This document shows, in pieces, positions 1 to 11,808 of a stretch of 64,000 nt of DNA. Where the stretch lies: NCBI GenBank assembly GCA_018398805.1, contig JAGFBZ010001895.1, positions 3,417,501 through 3,481,500 on the forward strand. The letters run 5' to 3'. The notes under the pieces are model-generated. The model did no database searches, had not been told where the DNA came from, and worked only from the letters and a program-made list of their open reading frames with translations. The stretch is from Hirundichthys speculiger. Its lineage: Eukaryota; Chordata; Actinopteri; Beloniformes; Exocoetidae. A program made the position numbers and the translations under genes. Numbering within the stretch: position 1 is the first letter of the stretch; each line of letters opens with the position of its first letter.

Positions 1-304
1 TTTTGCTGAATACAGGAGATCAGCTGCTGACTGTCCATGGTGGTCTACTGAGTCTCCCCTTCATGACAATACATTTCCAGGCATTTTTGAGTGTGTTGCT
101 GGCATCGAGTTATATTTTCCTTTATACTCTGTCAATACAACGAAGCTGGTCAGTGAAGCCACTAAAAATCAGCTCCTTCATGTCTGTGTTTGTCAAAGGT
201 TAAAGAGAATAAACATGTTACAGATTTCCATTTTTGTTGCATTTCAGAAACGTTTGCAAGTCTTCTGACAATGGGGTTTCAAATATCAGTTCTCCTTCAC
301 ACAC

Positions 305-3300
305 CTGGTTTCCTCTTGAGCAGGTGCTCTGCCTCAATAGCTGTAATTTGTGACACTGTGGTGAAGACGTGTGCACAATGTGCTGCTGCCCGCTCCAGAC
401 AGTAGCGATGGTAGATTTGTCGATCACCAGCTTCTTTATCCACATTGAACTGAGCAACAGAAAACATGGAGAGTGTATAATAGCATCACTTGCCTCCTGA
501 ATATAATAATAATAATAATAGCATCTGACACTGTGTCATATTTTATTTTCTTACAGAAAATCGAAAAGTAACAACAGCTCAATGGTGTTTGAGATGCAGT
601 AAAACGTAGGTATGCACAGAGTAACCCACAGACATACCTCTGCAAGGTTGTTGTAGAAATCAACATTTCCAGCACATAGGTAGCGTCCCAGGAGTGTAGC
701 ATGAGTGGTGAAGATGGTTGCAACAGGCAGCTGTCTCTGTCTAACCAACATCAGGCCCAAGCCAGCTAACCACTCATGGAAGTGGGCCACAACATGTACA
801 GGCTCCTCACTCTGGGCTGCATACTATGATATCAAAGAGAACAGATTTAAGACTTAATTTCAAATACAGAATGTCTACTGGTACCCAAATGTTTGCACTC
901 CCCAGGTCACAATTTCGGTTGTCTGAAGTTTTCTGTGACAAAGCGCCATCCTTCATGCTTTGAACTTTTGACATCCATAGGTCAGAGCACTATGAGAGGC
1001 ATAGGAAACCTTCAGCTTGCCCTTCTTAAGGTGCTTTTTCTGTATTTTGACATGTGTTTTGGATTTTGTGCTGTAATAGAAGCCATTGGCTTTCAACTCA
1101 AGTCCAGAAAATGATCAATCTACTGCTGTGTTTAAAAGCTGAAGGTGTTCTTTATATACGACTCTGCAACCCTTTTCTTCAAACGTATCATCTAAAAAAA
1201 AGTCTCTTCTAATTTTGCTACTGCGCACCACTTCTTTCCAGAGTTCATCAGATATGTTTAGACATTTGCAAATTTTATGACTGATTTTTGTGGTCAGGAT
1301 CCAAGAAGGATTTTCTTCTGAATAGGGATAGAAAGGTTACTGGTATTACAGTAAAGCGCTGTGAAATATTATGCAATTACAGTTAACGTTTGATTTAATC
1401 TTATTATCGCGGTCGATTACTGTGGATACGTAATTTCAGCCTCATCCAAGTCTCGCCGTCGCGACTCGACTGTGTCTCGCATAAATATGTAGCTTGTAAC
1501 ATCGGCATCGTAAGCAAGGCGGAAAGTAGTGATAGCACGCAGGACATTTACCAACCCATTAAATGACAATATATATTTATTTTTTTTAATCCAGAGGTAC
1601 AACTGGTGGAGGACGATTATCCAGTCTGAAGAGCACTTAATTACATTTTATCGTAATTGGTTCAAGTAACTGTTTCTTTTATTTGCACATTTATACTTCA
1701 TTAAGGTTCAGATTCAAGTCCAAAGGTTTATTTCATTTGAAGTTGCACTTTAATTTTTGTACCTGATAATTGTTTGCATATTTTGACCTACTATGGTTGT
1801 TAAAGTGTTAATTTACAACTTGCACCAGACAAATATGCTTTGTTCCTGTAACTGATTTTGTTCATTTAAAATAAAATCTTTTTCTGTGCCAGTTGTTTGC
1901 CCTTTTAATGTGAAAGTTTCATTTTGGTAAGATTTTGGCTTCTAATGTTTTAGTTTGACAAGAAAAATCACAAGATTTTGTGAAATTATTTTTTAAATGC
2001 ATATGTTTTTTTTCGGGCATTTGTACAGCAATTAAGAATACCGCGATAATATCGTAAACCTTGATACTTTGGTCACTATAATCGAGAATATCAAATTTTC
2101 CATATCATTACATCCCTACTTCTGAATTACATTCGCATTGGAAATCATTTGTGGTGGTGTCACTGCACAGCACGCAGCAAATGTGCCTCAACTTTAAAGT
2201 CTGTAAAATCTTCCTGAAGGTCATTTGCAGTCAAGCAGGTGATTTTGAGCAATTTCATGTTTTGGAAAGTTTTCTGTTTTTCCCAACTGAAATCTGACTG
2301 GTGGTAATGGCTGTTTTTTTTTTTTTTTATACATTATGATTTGAAGATATGCCTTGTCAAAAACACTTATGTATGTGGACATGTGGATGGTGACTGTTGG
2401 TCACAAGGTTTAAGGAGGCAAATGTATCTGTAAAGCTTTGTAATTTGACTCGGCTGTCCTTTCCTAATGATGACCTGAGCAACCATAGCACTCAGAAGCT
2501 GCTTACTTGATTCATTACTGTATCTGAGACTACTTTTCCCAGCTCCTTATTTGAGTAAAAGCCTATTCAACTAGTATATAGTGCCTGATTCTAGTTTGTG
2601 GACGTTCTTTAGCAGTTTTATGAATGATATTGTAGTGTTTGGTTGTTAGGGTGCATTTCTTAATAATTCAGATGTTAATCAACCATTTCCCTTAAGCTGA
2701 TATATTCCAGTTTTTGGATTCCTAAACAAATGAATTACAGTGATGTAACCCACTTATACAATGTATTTATGCTTTTCAAAACATCCATATTCTTTTCATT
2801 TTTGTTATAATGTTTAAAGATACTTAGCTTCTCTAAGTATACTCAAATTACGAGTTAGACAGAAAGATACATGGACTTGGCTGATCCCAAGATGGGACAA
2901 GAGTTACACACACTGAAACCCTGCTGCTGACCTCTCCCAGAAGCCAGGCGGTCAGGAAGCCAAACAGTACTGCATCGTTGGCTTCACGGTCAAACCATGG
3001 CACGCCAATGGAAAAAGCCTCCCACAGCTCGCTCTTCCAGCGGTCCAGAGACCAGGCGGTGAAAGCGACATCAATCAGAACCACATAGGGACTACCCTCA
3101 ATGAGCCAACGGCCAAAGTAGATCTGTGGAAATGAAGACAAGGTTTTGAGGGTAACATTAATAGCCATGCGCCACCACTAAATGAGGGCAACCTTGATTT
3201 TTCTCTCCTGTAAAATAATTTGTTACTTAGCCTTATTGGTGGATTTGCAGCTTTGATAGCATCTCCAGCTTATAAAAATGTTAATAGTTATATCAACATG

Positions 3301-4485
3301 ATTCAGCTTGTCCTTCTGTCTCTAATCTTAGTGTGTGTATTTACATAGCATCCCATGAAAACATATCCTTAAACCAAACATATTCCAACCACATAATCTC
3401 ATGTTAACCTTGGAGTTCGTCTAGTTGGAACAAAACACTAATGAAAAAAAAAGCATATTGCTAATGGCTTTAACTAAAACCGAAGTTGAATTGCCTAGTT
3501 GAGAAAACTGATAAAGTCCCTAAATATAAAAGACCATTTGGATTTCAAGCCATTTCTTAGCTCTCTAGTGATGGTCTGTCATGCATGATTCCACGTAAAC
3601 AAGATAGACGCTTTGTTGAATTGGCTGTACTGTTCTGGTAAAAATAGTACAACTTCCACTCTTAGCCTTGACACATAACACCACAGCAATCCTTGGGTGA
3701 CGCAGCATAAAACCTTAAAAGTATCACGCAGTCATCTATTTCTGGACTGCATCTATATGAAAGAGTGTGGGACAAGAAGACACTGATACAACCTCTAACC
3801 TTTGTGGGGAAATGTCACAGTTGTGGTAGGGGACAGAAGGCTGAGCTGTGAGCTTAGATTAAAAGAGGGGCTGAGGATCAACTCTGAATGTGTTTCTCAA
3901 CACGTCTCCCTTCAAAATTGTTCCTCTATAATCATTGATGAGGAGTAAATATGAGTGTCTTTGAGTCGACTATACAGACTTTTACTATACATGTGCGGTA
4001 GTACCTTACACCCACTGGAGTTCATTTTATCAATGGTCCTCTTCAGCACAGGGTTGGTGGGTTCAATCAACTCCACTTGAGTGCGCACATTGCTTTCCAC
4101 ATAGGGACCCACAAGGAAATAGTTTTCCCCCCATTCCTCTGAGGTCAGACGTGCTTTGGTCTGGATGACGGTGTAGATGCCTCCAACTTCGCACATGCAG
4201 TAAACAAACCATAGATACGGAGTAAAGTTAGAGATGCCATGTGATTCATCCATAAATAAACTTCTCATAGAGAGCAATGCATGCAAAACGAATACATTGT
4301 GGAATTAAAAAGAAGGAACCCCCAACCCCCGGCCTCTCAAATATTTGCACAGTCACTCAACACTTGCCTTTGTTAGCGACCTCCCAAGCAATTTCAAAAA
4401 GAACAGCATCCTCCAAGTCAAACTCCTCATCCCACTCTTCAAGTCCTGAGAGGGACGTGACGGACAGGCTGCGAGCCAGTGGCAT
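305..4485 (-). CDS. gys1: Glycogen synthase, muscle type; first five coding exons (partial)
   Basis: This gene makes the cytosolic enzyme that extends glycogen from UDP-glucose (GT3 family). Coding exons on the minus strand are 4485-4368, 4186-4005, 3123-2932, 823-638 and 449-305. They join in phase and encode residues 1-274 of a protein that is 737 aa in humans; the rest lies left of the window. The start [14 protein letters not shown] keeps Ser8 and Ser11, the inhibitory N-terminal phosphorylation sites 2 and 2a. The UDP-glucose motif KVGGIY is split by intron 1 (residues 39-44). [30 protein letters not shown] and [13 protein letters not shown] are family landmarks. MPL at the N-terminus and 19q13-type neighbours favour gys1 over gys2. 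The ATG lies one base after an acceptor, so the 5'UTR comes from an upstream exon. Intron 1 uses a GC donor. No frame breaks were seen. Confidence 0.95.
1323..2118. mobile_element. Nonautonomous hAT-like element in gys1 intron 3
   Basis: A 796-bp insert begins TAGGGAT and ends ATCCCTA. It is flanked on both sides by the same 8 bp, CTTCTGAA (1315-1322 and 2119-2126). An inner inverted pair, ATTATCGCGGT (about 1404-1414) and ACCGCGATAAT (about 2040-2050), lies near the ends. Eight-base duplications with short terminal inverted repeats are the hallmark of hAT elements. It has no transposase frame, so it would need enzyme from elsewhere. The exact duplication suggests it is fairly young. Confidence 0.8.
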
Positions 4486-4486
4486 G

Positions 4487-6280
4487 CTACATAAATATAG
4501 AACATGATCTTCTCAGAGGGGAGCAACTCAAAACTATGGATCTACAAACATGACTGTCACATGATGAACTTCTTTTGCCAGGAGGTCCTATGATGGCCAA
4601 ACAATTTAGACTTATAAAAAAAATATTACAATGAGACTGTATTATTTAACTCCACAGAAATTCAGAGAACCAGGTTTAACCTACAAAGTAACTTTTGCAT
4701 TAAAAAGGAAAAAGTAACTTTCACTTCACCAACAGTCGTGCTTATTACACTACATCAGTGTTAAAGGATATGTTTAAGGATGTTTTATTTTTCTCCATGT
4801 ACCATAAACATTGGTCAAAGGACTTCTCTTTTATATTGTAGAGAAACACAAGCAGTACCAGACAGATGTTTGGACACAACAACCCATTCATTATGAATGG
4901 TACAAGTAATATATATGCATTTATTACATGCACATTTTTGAATATCAACATTATTGCTTTATAAAACCGAAACTTGGCCTTTCATTTCACACTAACCACT
5001 GTAAGGGCTTTGTGGCTGTGTTCTCAGCAGCAGTGGAGACATTTAACAGCATAATTCAGACTGGCGACTATTCTTCCTGTTGTACAAGTGAAATTACAAC
5101 TTAGTGCTCAGTTCCTGCCAGAGGAGATGGTGAAACCTCATCAACAAATGGAAGAGTGGCGAAAGAGAGGATGCAGAGTTGTAAAAGACCACAGATCAGG
5201 TATAAACTTGTTCCAGCAGTTTTCCATTTGGCACAAGTTAATGAACTGTTGTAATCACACGAAGTTGATACACATGGAAAACTACAAAAATGTGCCCTGT
5301 TCACAGGAGCATGCAGTATAGTGGGGGATGGTGCCTCCCATCCAGAACTTTGGTGTTATTTACACTTCTGCTCACCTTAACCTTCGTGTTTACTGTTCAC
5401 TAACAATGAGCTGACCTCAAATTTTTAAGTGTTTTGTAATGAACTGCAACTGTTCTGGACATGAGTAACACAAACAATGGACTGAGTCCTAAGTGCTTGA
5501 AAAGAACATAACTGGACTTCTTCTCTTCATTCTGCAAGACATTTCACCCTCCTGTTGCTTCCTATTCAAGCTTTTAGGATTACTACGACCTAGATGGCTG
5601 ACAATCGACAGGGCGGTCCAAGTTTTGGTCCAAGCAGACCACCTCCATGATTTAAGGGAGCTGCACAAAAGGGATATCAGGCAAACAAGTTATTATATAA
5701 GCTTCCTTGGACATATAGTGCATTCCTACGTTTCTGGAGATTTCTTAAATATATTTAAATACTGTAGAATTGTAAACATGAATTAACCACCATTGCGTAT
5801 AGTTTCACAACACTGCTGAAACTGAACTTTGTTTGGGGGCCCAGGGGGACCCCCTTCAGCCTTTTCATACACATCTCTATAGACCGTTTCTAATTAACAA
5901 GCCTTCCTGCACCAACATGAACCAGTCTCCACAGTCTTCATCTTTCCTGACCTTGATCACGCCCATCCCCTCTCCTGAACAATGTGGTTGCTCTCCACAA
6001 GGCCCAAAGTGGCCAAAAATAAAAAAAGGATCCCCGTGGTCCCACCCCAGACGCAACTGCAGACAACATTCACCAAATGCACTTTCAGGTCGTAAGAGCA
6101 CCTATCCTGTGCACATGCATGTGGTTTTGTGTTTTGTCTGTGCTTTCCGTGAGTTGCGGAGCGGACGTGACTTGGAGCACCTACTGCACAGCTGCTGAAA
6201 GGCCGCGTCCGGGCGCGCGCTCACCGCGGAAGTATTACACCTATTCCTAACATGCATGAAAAATACAAACGTCTACTCAC
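4487..6280 (-). other. Probable 5'UTR intron of gys1; nothing else recognised
   Basis: No conserved coding sequence was seen on either strand between the coding start of gys1 and its candidate first exon. The short open frames here resemble no family I know. The stretch is AT-rich on the left and becomes GC-rich beyond about 5830. Confidence 0.4.
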
Positions 6281-6480
6281 CCTTCGGGTTTCTCCCAACT
6301 TCACCAGGATGAACTAAACATTGGCAGCTGCCGCAATCAATCCATAGAAGAGGAAAACAGTGGAAAAGGGGGCGGTGGCCTCGGTTAAATGTCTGGGACG
6401 CACATTGGCCTGGTGCGTAAAGCTGTCTCGATGGGGACCCGGACGCCGATTGCTCGGAGAATGACACATTATTCATGAGC
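6281..6480 (-). other. gys1: Candidate noncoding first exon of gys1
   Basis: On the minus strand a strong donor, CGAAGG|GTGAGT, falls at 6280-6279. The coding exon opens with an acceptor (TTTATGTAG|CATG, at 4487-4488). A 5'UTR intron from 6280 to 4487 would link them. The region around 6180-6500 is richer in CpG than its surroundings. The upstream edge of the exon is a guess. A second possible donor, CCGCG|GTGAGCG, lies at 6224-6223. No transcript evidence is available here. Confidence 0.5.
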
Positions 6481-6485
6481 TTCAT

Positions 6486-6660
6486 TCCTATTGGCTCCGG
6501 TCTCTGCGCTGTCTCCGCCTCTACGCACAGCGTGACGGGAACTGGGTGTTTTCCTTAGCGGAGAAATGCGATTGGCTGAGGAGGAATTAAAGGAGGCAGC
6601 CGTTGTTTCATCATTTCGTCCATACCAATGCAGGAGTATGACGGTGGGGCGGTTCTTTTC
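6486..6660 (-). promoter_or_regulatory. Putative gys1 promoter
   Basis: Two CCAAT boxes read on the minus strand (ATTGG on plus at 6490-6494 and 6571-6575). A plus-strand CCAAT lies at 6625-6629 and a GC box (GTGGGGCGG) at 6644-6652. They sit just upstream of the candidate first exon of gys1 in a locally CpG-richer stretch. Boxes on both strands would also allow divergent transcription, which I cannot show. Confidence 0.4.
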
Positions 6661-7279
6661 TGTTTTCCTGTGAGGAAGAAGAGAGGAAAGTTACTTATTA
6701 TACGGTATGCTTGGGACCACGAAGAAGGTTAGAAAATAAAACGTCAGCAGTGACATTAGTCTCTCAACGCCGTTACACATTACCCTTATCTATCCCGTTA
6801 CACAACTGATAGTGTCAAACAAACTTTGCTGCCCACCGATCCACGTCCTCTGTTGTTTACACCTGAACTTTAAGCCCCTTCTTTTTGTTTCTGAGGCCCA
6901 TTTAAGATACAAATATGCTGAGATGGGGCCCTGTGTGGGAGTGTCTGCTGGTTCCATGTGAACTGCCCACCCGGGTCCACTGATGTTTACTTACGTTTAC
7001 TTGGGCATTATTATTCCAAGCAACTCAGGTGGGGACAACATGCAACCCATAGACAATCCCATATGGCAGCCGTTCCCAAACGTCAGAATACCAAGGCCCA
7101 ATTTGAAATGTAAAAAATCTCCGCGGCCCCGCAAACCTTTAATCACAACTGTGATCAACATACAGGACTAGTATGGGGTGCCGAATGTAAAAACTTGATT
7201 ACAGTTTTCAAACTGATATATTTTCAATATTTAGCTCATTTTCTTCACATTTAGCTCATTTTACACACATTTGAGACAT

Positions 7280-7907
7280 AAATTATTTAAAATGTTAAAT
7301 CTAAATGTTAAATGTTAAATGTTAAATTTAAATATTAAATCTAAATCTAAATGTTAATCTAAATATAAATGTTAAATATAATCTAATATTAAATATAAAT
7401 CTAAATGTTAAATGTTAAATCTAAATATAAATCTAAATCTAAATGTTAAATCTAAATCTAAATATTAAATCTAAATCTAAATGTTAAATATTAAATCTAA
7501 ATTAAATCTAAATCCAAATGTTAAATGTTAAATCTAATATTAAATCTAAATCTAAATGTTAAATCTATATGTAAATGTTAAATCTATATCTAAATGTTAA
7601 ATTTTAAATCTAAATATTAAATCTAAATCTAAATGTTAAATCTAAATCTAATAAATCTAAATGTTAAATATTAAATCTAAATAAAATCTAAATCTAAATA
7701 TTAAATCGAAATCTAAATATCTAAATGTTAAATCTATAATCTAAATGTTAAATCTTAAATCTAAATATTAAATCTAAATCTAAATGTTAAATCTTAAATT
7801 AAATATTAAATCTAAATCTAAATGTTAAATCTAAATCTAAATGTTAAATGTTAAATCTAAATATTAAATCTAATCTAAATCTAAATGTTAAATCTATCTA
7901 AATGTTA
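7280..7907 (+). repeat. AAATCTAAATGTTAA-type tandem array, left arm
   Basis: More than 600 bp are composed almost only of AAATCTAA, AATGTTAA and AATATTAA words in irregular order. It is the left arm of the fold-back element. Word order drifts between copies, as slippage or unequal exchange would produce. Confidence 0.9.
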
Positions 7908-8312
7908 AATGTGTCGCCGAGTGTAAAGCGGGTTATTTAGAGGATTTACAAATGTCCCATGCCCCCCCGTAAAGTCTCACAGCCGCACAACCACGCCCAC
8001 ACCACTGATTAGGATCAATGGGAAGAGGGCTTGAGGGAGAGTCGGGACTCGAACATGGCTGCCTCCCTGCCTGTGGAAGATGGGGCCGGTACCGCTGAAC
8101 AACCGCTTGAAGTGCAGCCCGCACACCCGCCAACACCGCCCGTTCAATGTCTTCCACAGGCAGGGAGGCAGCCATGTTCGAGTCCCGACTCTCCCTCAAG
8201 CCCTCTTCCCATTGATCCTAATCAGTGGTGTGGCGTGGTTGTGCGGCTGTGAGACTTTACGGGCATGGGACATTTGTAAATCCTCTAAATAACCCGCTTT
8301 ACACTCGGCGAC

Positions 8313-8965
8313 ACATTTAACTTTAGATATAGATTTAACATTTAGATATAGATTTAACATTTAGATTTAGATTTAATATTTAGATTTAACATTTAACATT
8401 TAGATTTAGATTTAACATTTAGATTTAGATTTAATATTAATTTACGATTTAACATTTAGATTTAGATTTAATATTTAGATTTAAATTTAACATTTAGATT
8501 AGATTTAACATTTAGATTAGATTTAACATTTAGATTTAGATTTATATTTAGATTTAGATTTAATATTTAGATTTAATATTTAACTTTAGATTTAGATTTA
8601 ATATTTAGATTTAGATTTAACATTTAGATTTGATTTAATATTTAGATTTAAAATTTAACATTAGATATAGATTTAACATTTACATATAGATTTAACATTT
8701 AGATTTAGATTTAATATTTAGATTTAACATTTAACATTTGGATTTAGATTTAATATTTAGATTTAATATTTAACATTTAGATTAGATTTATATTTAGATT
8801 TAGATTTAACATTTAGATTTAGATTTAATTTTTTAGATTTAACATTTAACATTTAGATTTATATTTAAATTTAGATTTATATTCATTTATATTTAGATTT
8901 AACATTTAGATTTAGATTTAATATTAAATTTTAACATTTAACATTTAACATTTAGATTTAACATT
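8313..8965 (-). repeat. AAATCTAAATGTTAA-type tandem array, right arm
   Basis: This is the inverse array, read as TTTAGATTTAACATT words on plus. It is similar to the left array but not base-for-base identical. The arrays therefore diverge faster than the flanking and inner parts of the same arms. Confidence 0.9.
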
Positions 8966-9337
8966 TTAAATAATTTATGTCTCAAATGTGTGTAAAATGA
9001 GCTAAATGTGAAGAAAATGAGCTAAATATTGAAAATATATCAGTTTGAAAACTGTAATCAAGTTTTTACATTCGGCACCCCATAGACTAGGAACCATGTT
9101 CCGATATTAATGTGAGGGGGTCAACAAATAAGGTGACACTTGTCATATTAAGTTAAGATGACAATAGAATAACACTTCATTGGGTTGTTTTATTACTTCT
9201 TAATGTTTTTTAATCATGTCATGAATATTTTTAAAAAAGATAGAGGATTTAAAACACATTTGTTTAATTTTAATGACCTCTCACGGCCCACCTGCAGTCC
9301 CACGACGGCCCACACTTTGGGAATCACTGCCATATGG

Positions 9338-10970
9338 GCTACATTCTGCAGTCCATTTATATCTCAGATAAGCTCCACGTACAAATGTTTACAATTCAGC
9401 AATTCAGAGCTGCAGATACTGTGACCTCACAAGCCTAGATCAGAGTAGAATTATCCAGCTTTCCCAGTTTTACCTCCACCAAACTATACGTAAGGCAGAA
9501 TTTGTTGTTCCACTGAAGTTGGAAGTACAAAGCTTTGACACCAACTTCAAAAGAGCCACACCCCATAAGCTAGTTGATTAAATAAAGGGGTGTACAGAAC
9601 ATAGATGAAAAAGATGCTTGTGCTATAGCCCTCTGGTTATTTTGACCAAACCTGTCACAGACATTTCATTAAGACCTCAGGTTAGTCAAAGAAAGGCGTA
9701 ATATGTCTCCTTTAACAGATGGTGACTTTCCATCTGAACTGATTATAATTCTGAACCAGTACTGTCAGAAGTGTAGAAAGGAAAACATATAGGCTACACA
9801 CTGAGTAGATTAAGCAGTGCAATTAAGGCCTTTTGTCATCACAATTCTGTAATGCTCCAGAATTTTGTTTGTAATTTTGTTAGTATCACAACCCCCCCCC
9901 CCCCCTTTATCTGGACTCCTAAAGTGTCAGATTACATTGCACCATCCTTTGTTTTTTGACCTCTGACCTCATTGTGTATCTGTGGGTCTGGAATGAGTGA
10001 AGAGAGCACCACAAATCTTAAGCGATAACAAATTCATTGTGTATGCTTTTTTTTTTTTTTATAGGAAGGACATCTGCTTTCTTTATGCTTTGCTATCTCA
10101 GTTGTTAAGATAACATCTTTAAAGTCACACCCATGGCACTTCATGGGACAAGACCAAAAAATGTCTCATGCCAACCATGAACTGAATAAAACAGGTTTCC
10201 TATATATGATGAGTATTTAATGTTTGTCAGTTAAACATCTATACATTTTCAGTTGGGTCATCAAATGTTCAGGGTCATGGGATTACTTGAGCCTAACTCA
10301 CCGGTCAGTGGATACACCACCAGGCCACACAGACAAAACAGCAGTCCTAAACTCCTCAAAATTTTTGACTGAGTATAACCAGTCAAATATTCATGTTCAA
10401 ACTTGTCATTATACTCATCTTGCCTCTCAAGAAGACAATTCGTAATTCAAATCTCAGCTGGGGCCTTCCTGTGTCTGTTTTTCCTTAACCTATAGGTCCT
10501 GCAATGTTTGCAGGGAGATGTTTTACATCTTCTATAAACCTGATGTGGAGAGTACAATTCCATCTACAGTCATCTGTAGGGGCAGCAGCATCAGAGCCAC
10601 TGGTTCAAAGAAAATGAACAAACTGATAAAGAAGGTTGGCTCTATGTTGAGGATTATCTGGGGCTGATTGTGTAAAGAATGCTGCATAAGTTATGAAACA
10701 TAATGAAGAACTTTGTACATCCTCTACACAACACAGAGATTAAACAGCTGCAGTACAGACCATGAAAGTAGATAATTCCTGCCAACAGTTTTTAGATTCT
10801 ACAAGGAGTCTTTTTTTTTTTTTTGACTTTGTAACACTGAATGAATAACCAACTTTTAATGTAATTTCCCTTTAAGTATACTCAAATTAAACTGAACAAA
10901 AATGAACTGACTTGTTTTCAACTGAAATTAACTACATAGGAATTAATTTAGCCGAGAAAGCCCGCATTTG

Positions 10971-11054
<84 letters not shown>

Positions 11055-11124
11055 GATATAGAAGCTATCTATAACTATATAGTAGAAAGATAAAACTTAT
11101 ATATATATATATATATATATATAT

Positions 11125-11218
<94 letters not shown>

Positions 11219-11500
11219 ATATCTATATATATATATATTTTCTAATGTTTTAAAACTTTCCTACTGAATATTCAAGTTAAATTTAGTATATGCTTCTCTG
11301 TGTGTGCTGATCTATGACCTGTAAATGTTTACCACCTACTTTTTTTTTCATATAGATAACGCATATTTATACATGTATAAGAAGACGTATTATTATCTTT
11401 ATTTACTTTGTTACTATTTTTGACTGTAACAGAATATTGTTTACACAATAAACGTTGTCACAATTACTTGTTAAATTTAAAATAAATAAATAAATAAAGG
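9338..11500. other. Intergenic stretch between the transposon block and the pold1 promoter
   Basis: No gene was recognised. It holds a 14-base C run (9892-9905), poly-T runs near 10050 and 10812, and a long AT microsatellite (10973-11239). The small open frames show no familiar domain. Confidence 0.5.
10973..11239. repeat. Interrupted (AT)n microsatellite
   Basis: About 270 bp of AT dinucleotides are broken by short GATATAG or TCTATA steps and one 50-bp unique insert near 11050-11095. It ends about 310 bp upstream of the CRE-like site of the pold1 promoter. Confidence 0.95.
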
Positions 11501-11550
11501 ATCGATCCTCTTGTGATCCTTGTTTTCCTGTTTTGTTGCTGCGTAAAAAC

Positions 11551-11808
11551 TGACGTCAATTTGCCGGGAACACACGGTCGTAATTTTGTCGAAGGTTTTG
11601 TCTTCTCGTGTTCAACTTCCTCCTTGTTGCCTCGGATTTTCCTCTAACTTCCGCCATTTCTGTGTCGTCACCGTCCATTTCTTTACTATTGAGCCCACCC
11701 ACGGAAAGGAACTTTTCCGCGCTTTCGTCGGTGAAAGTTCACAAATTAAAGAAGAGTGGCGGGAGCTGCTGTCAGTCGTTTTGTGTAGTGAAGGGCCAAC
11801 TTCTACAG
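11551..11808 (+). promoter_or_regulatory. pold1: pold1 promoter and noncoding first exon
   Basis: A full palindromic CRE, TGACGTCA, lies at 11551-11558. The following 250 bp are CpG-richer. A donor CTACAG|GTATTT at 11808/11809 ends the probable noncoding first exon, since the ATG exon begins with its own acceptor (TTGTAG|GCATG at 12811/12812). The transcription start is not resolved. Confidence 0.5.

Larger units (their letters stand above)
7172..9084. mobile_element. 1.9-kb fold-back (palindromic) transposable element
   Basis: The element begins TATGGGGTGCCGAATG and ends with its exact inverse, flanked by GACTAG on both sides (7166-7171 and 9085-9090). The outer 130 bp or so of each arm match closely. 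Then come arrays built from AAATCTAAATGTTAA-like units (about 7280-7907 and, inverted, 8313-8965). An inner GC-rich inverted pair (about 7908-8080 and 8148-8312) is almost identical, differing in a short C run and one base. A loop of roughly 67 bp (8081-8147) is the only unpaired part. The whole strand could fold into one hairpin. There is no transposase. The 6-bp duplication does not fit hAT, Tc1 or Harbinger; the superfamily is unknown. Confidence 0.85.
7067..9329. mobile_element. hAT-type element split by a fold-back element
   Basis: The outer ends are CAGCCGTTCCCAAACGTC (from 7067) and, inverted, CAGTGATTCCCAAAGTGTGG (ending at 9329). These match the CAGnGGTTCCCAAACTTT type of end known from hAT (Charlie/Tip100-like) elements. 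An identical 8-bp duplication, CCATATGG, flanks it at 7059-7066 and 9330-9337. About 105 bp remain left of the nested insert and 239 bp right. No transposase frame survives, so this is a short nonautonomous copy, later interrupted. Confidence 0.8.

Noticed and set aside
7933..8292. Open frames starting MRESRDSNMAASLPVED on both strands
   Set aside because: They arise from the inverted arms of the fold-back element, match no family and overlap each other as mirror images.
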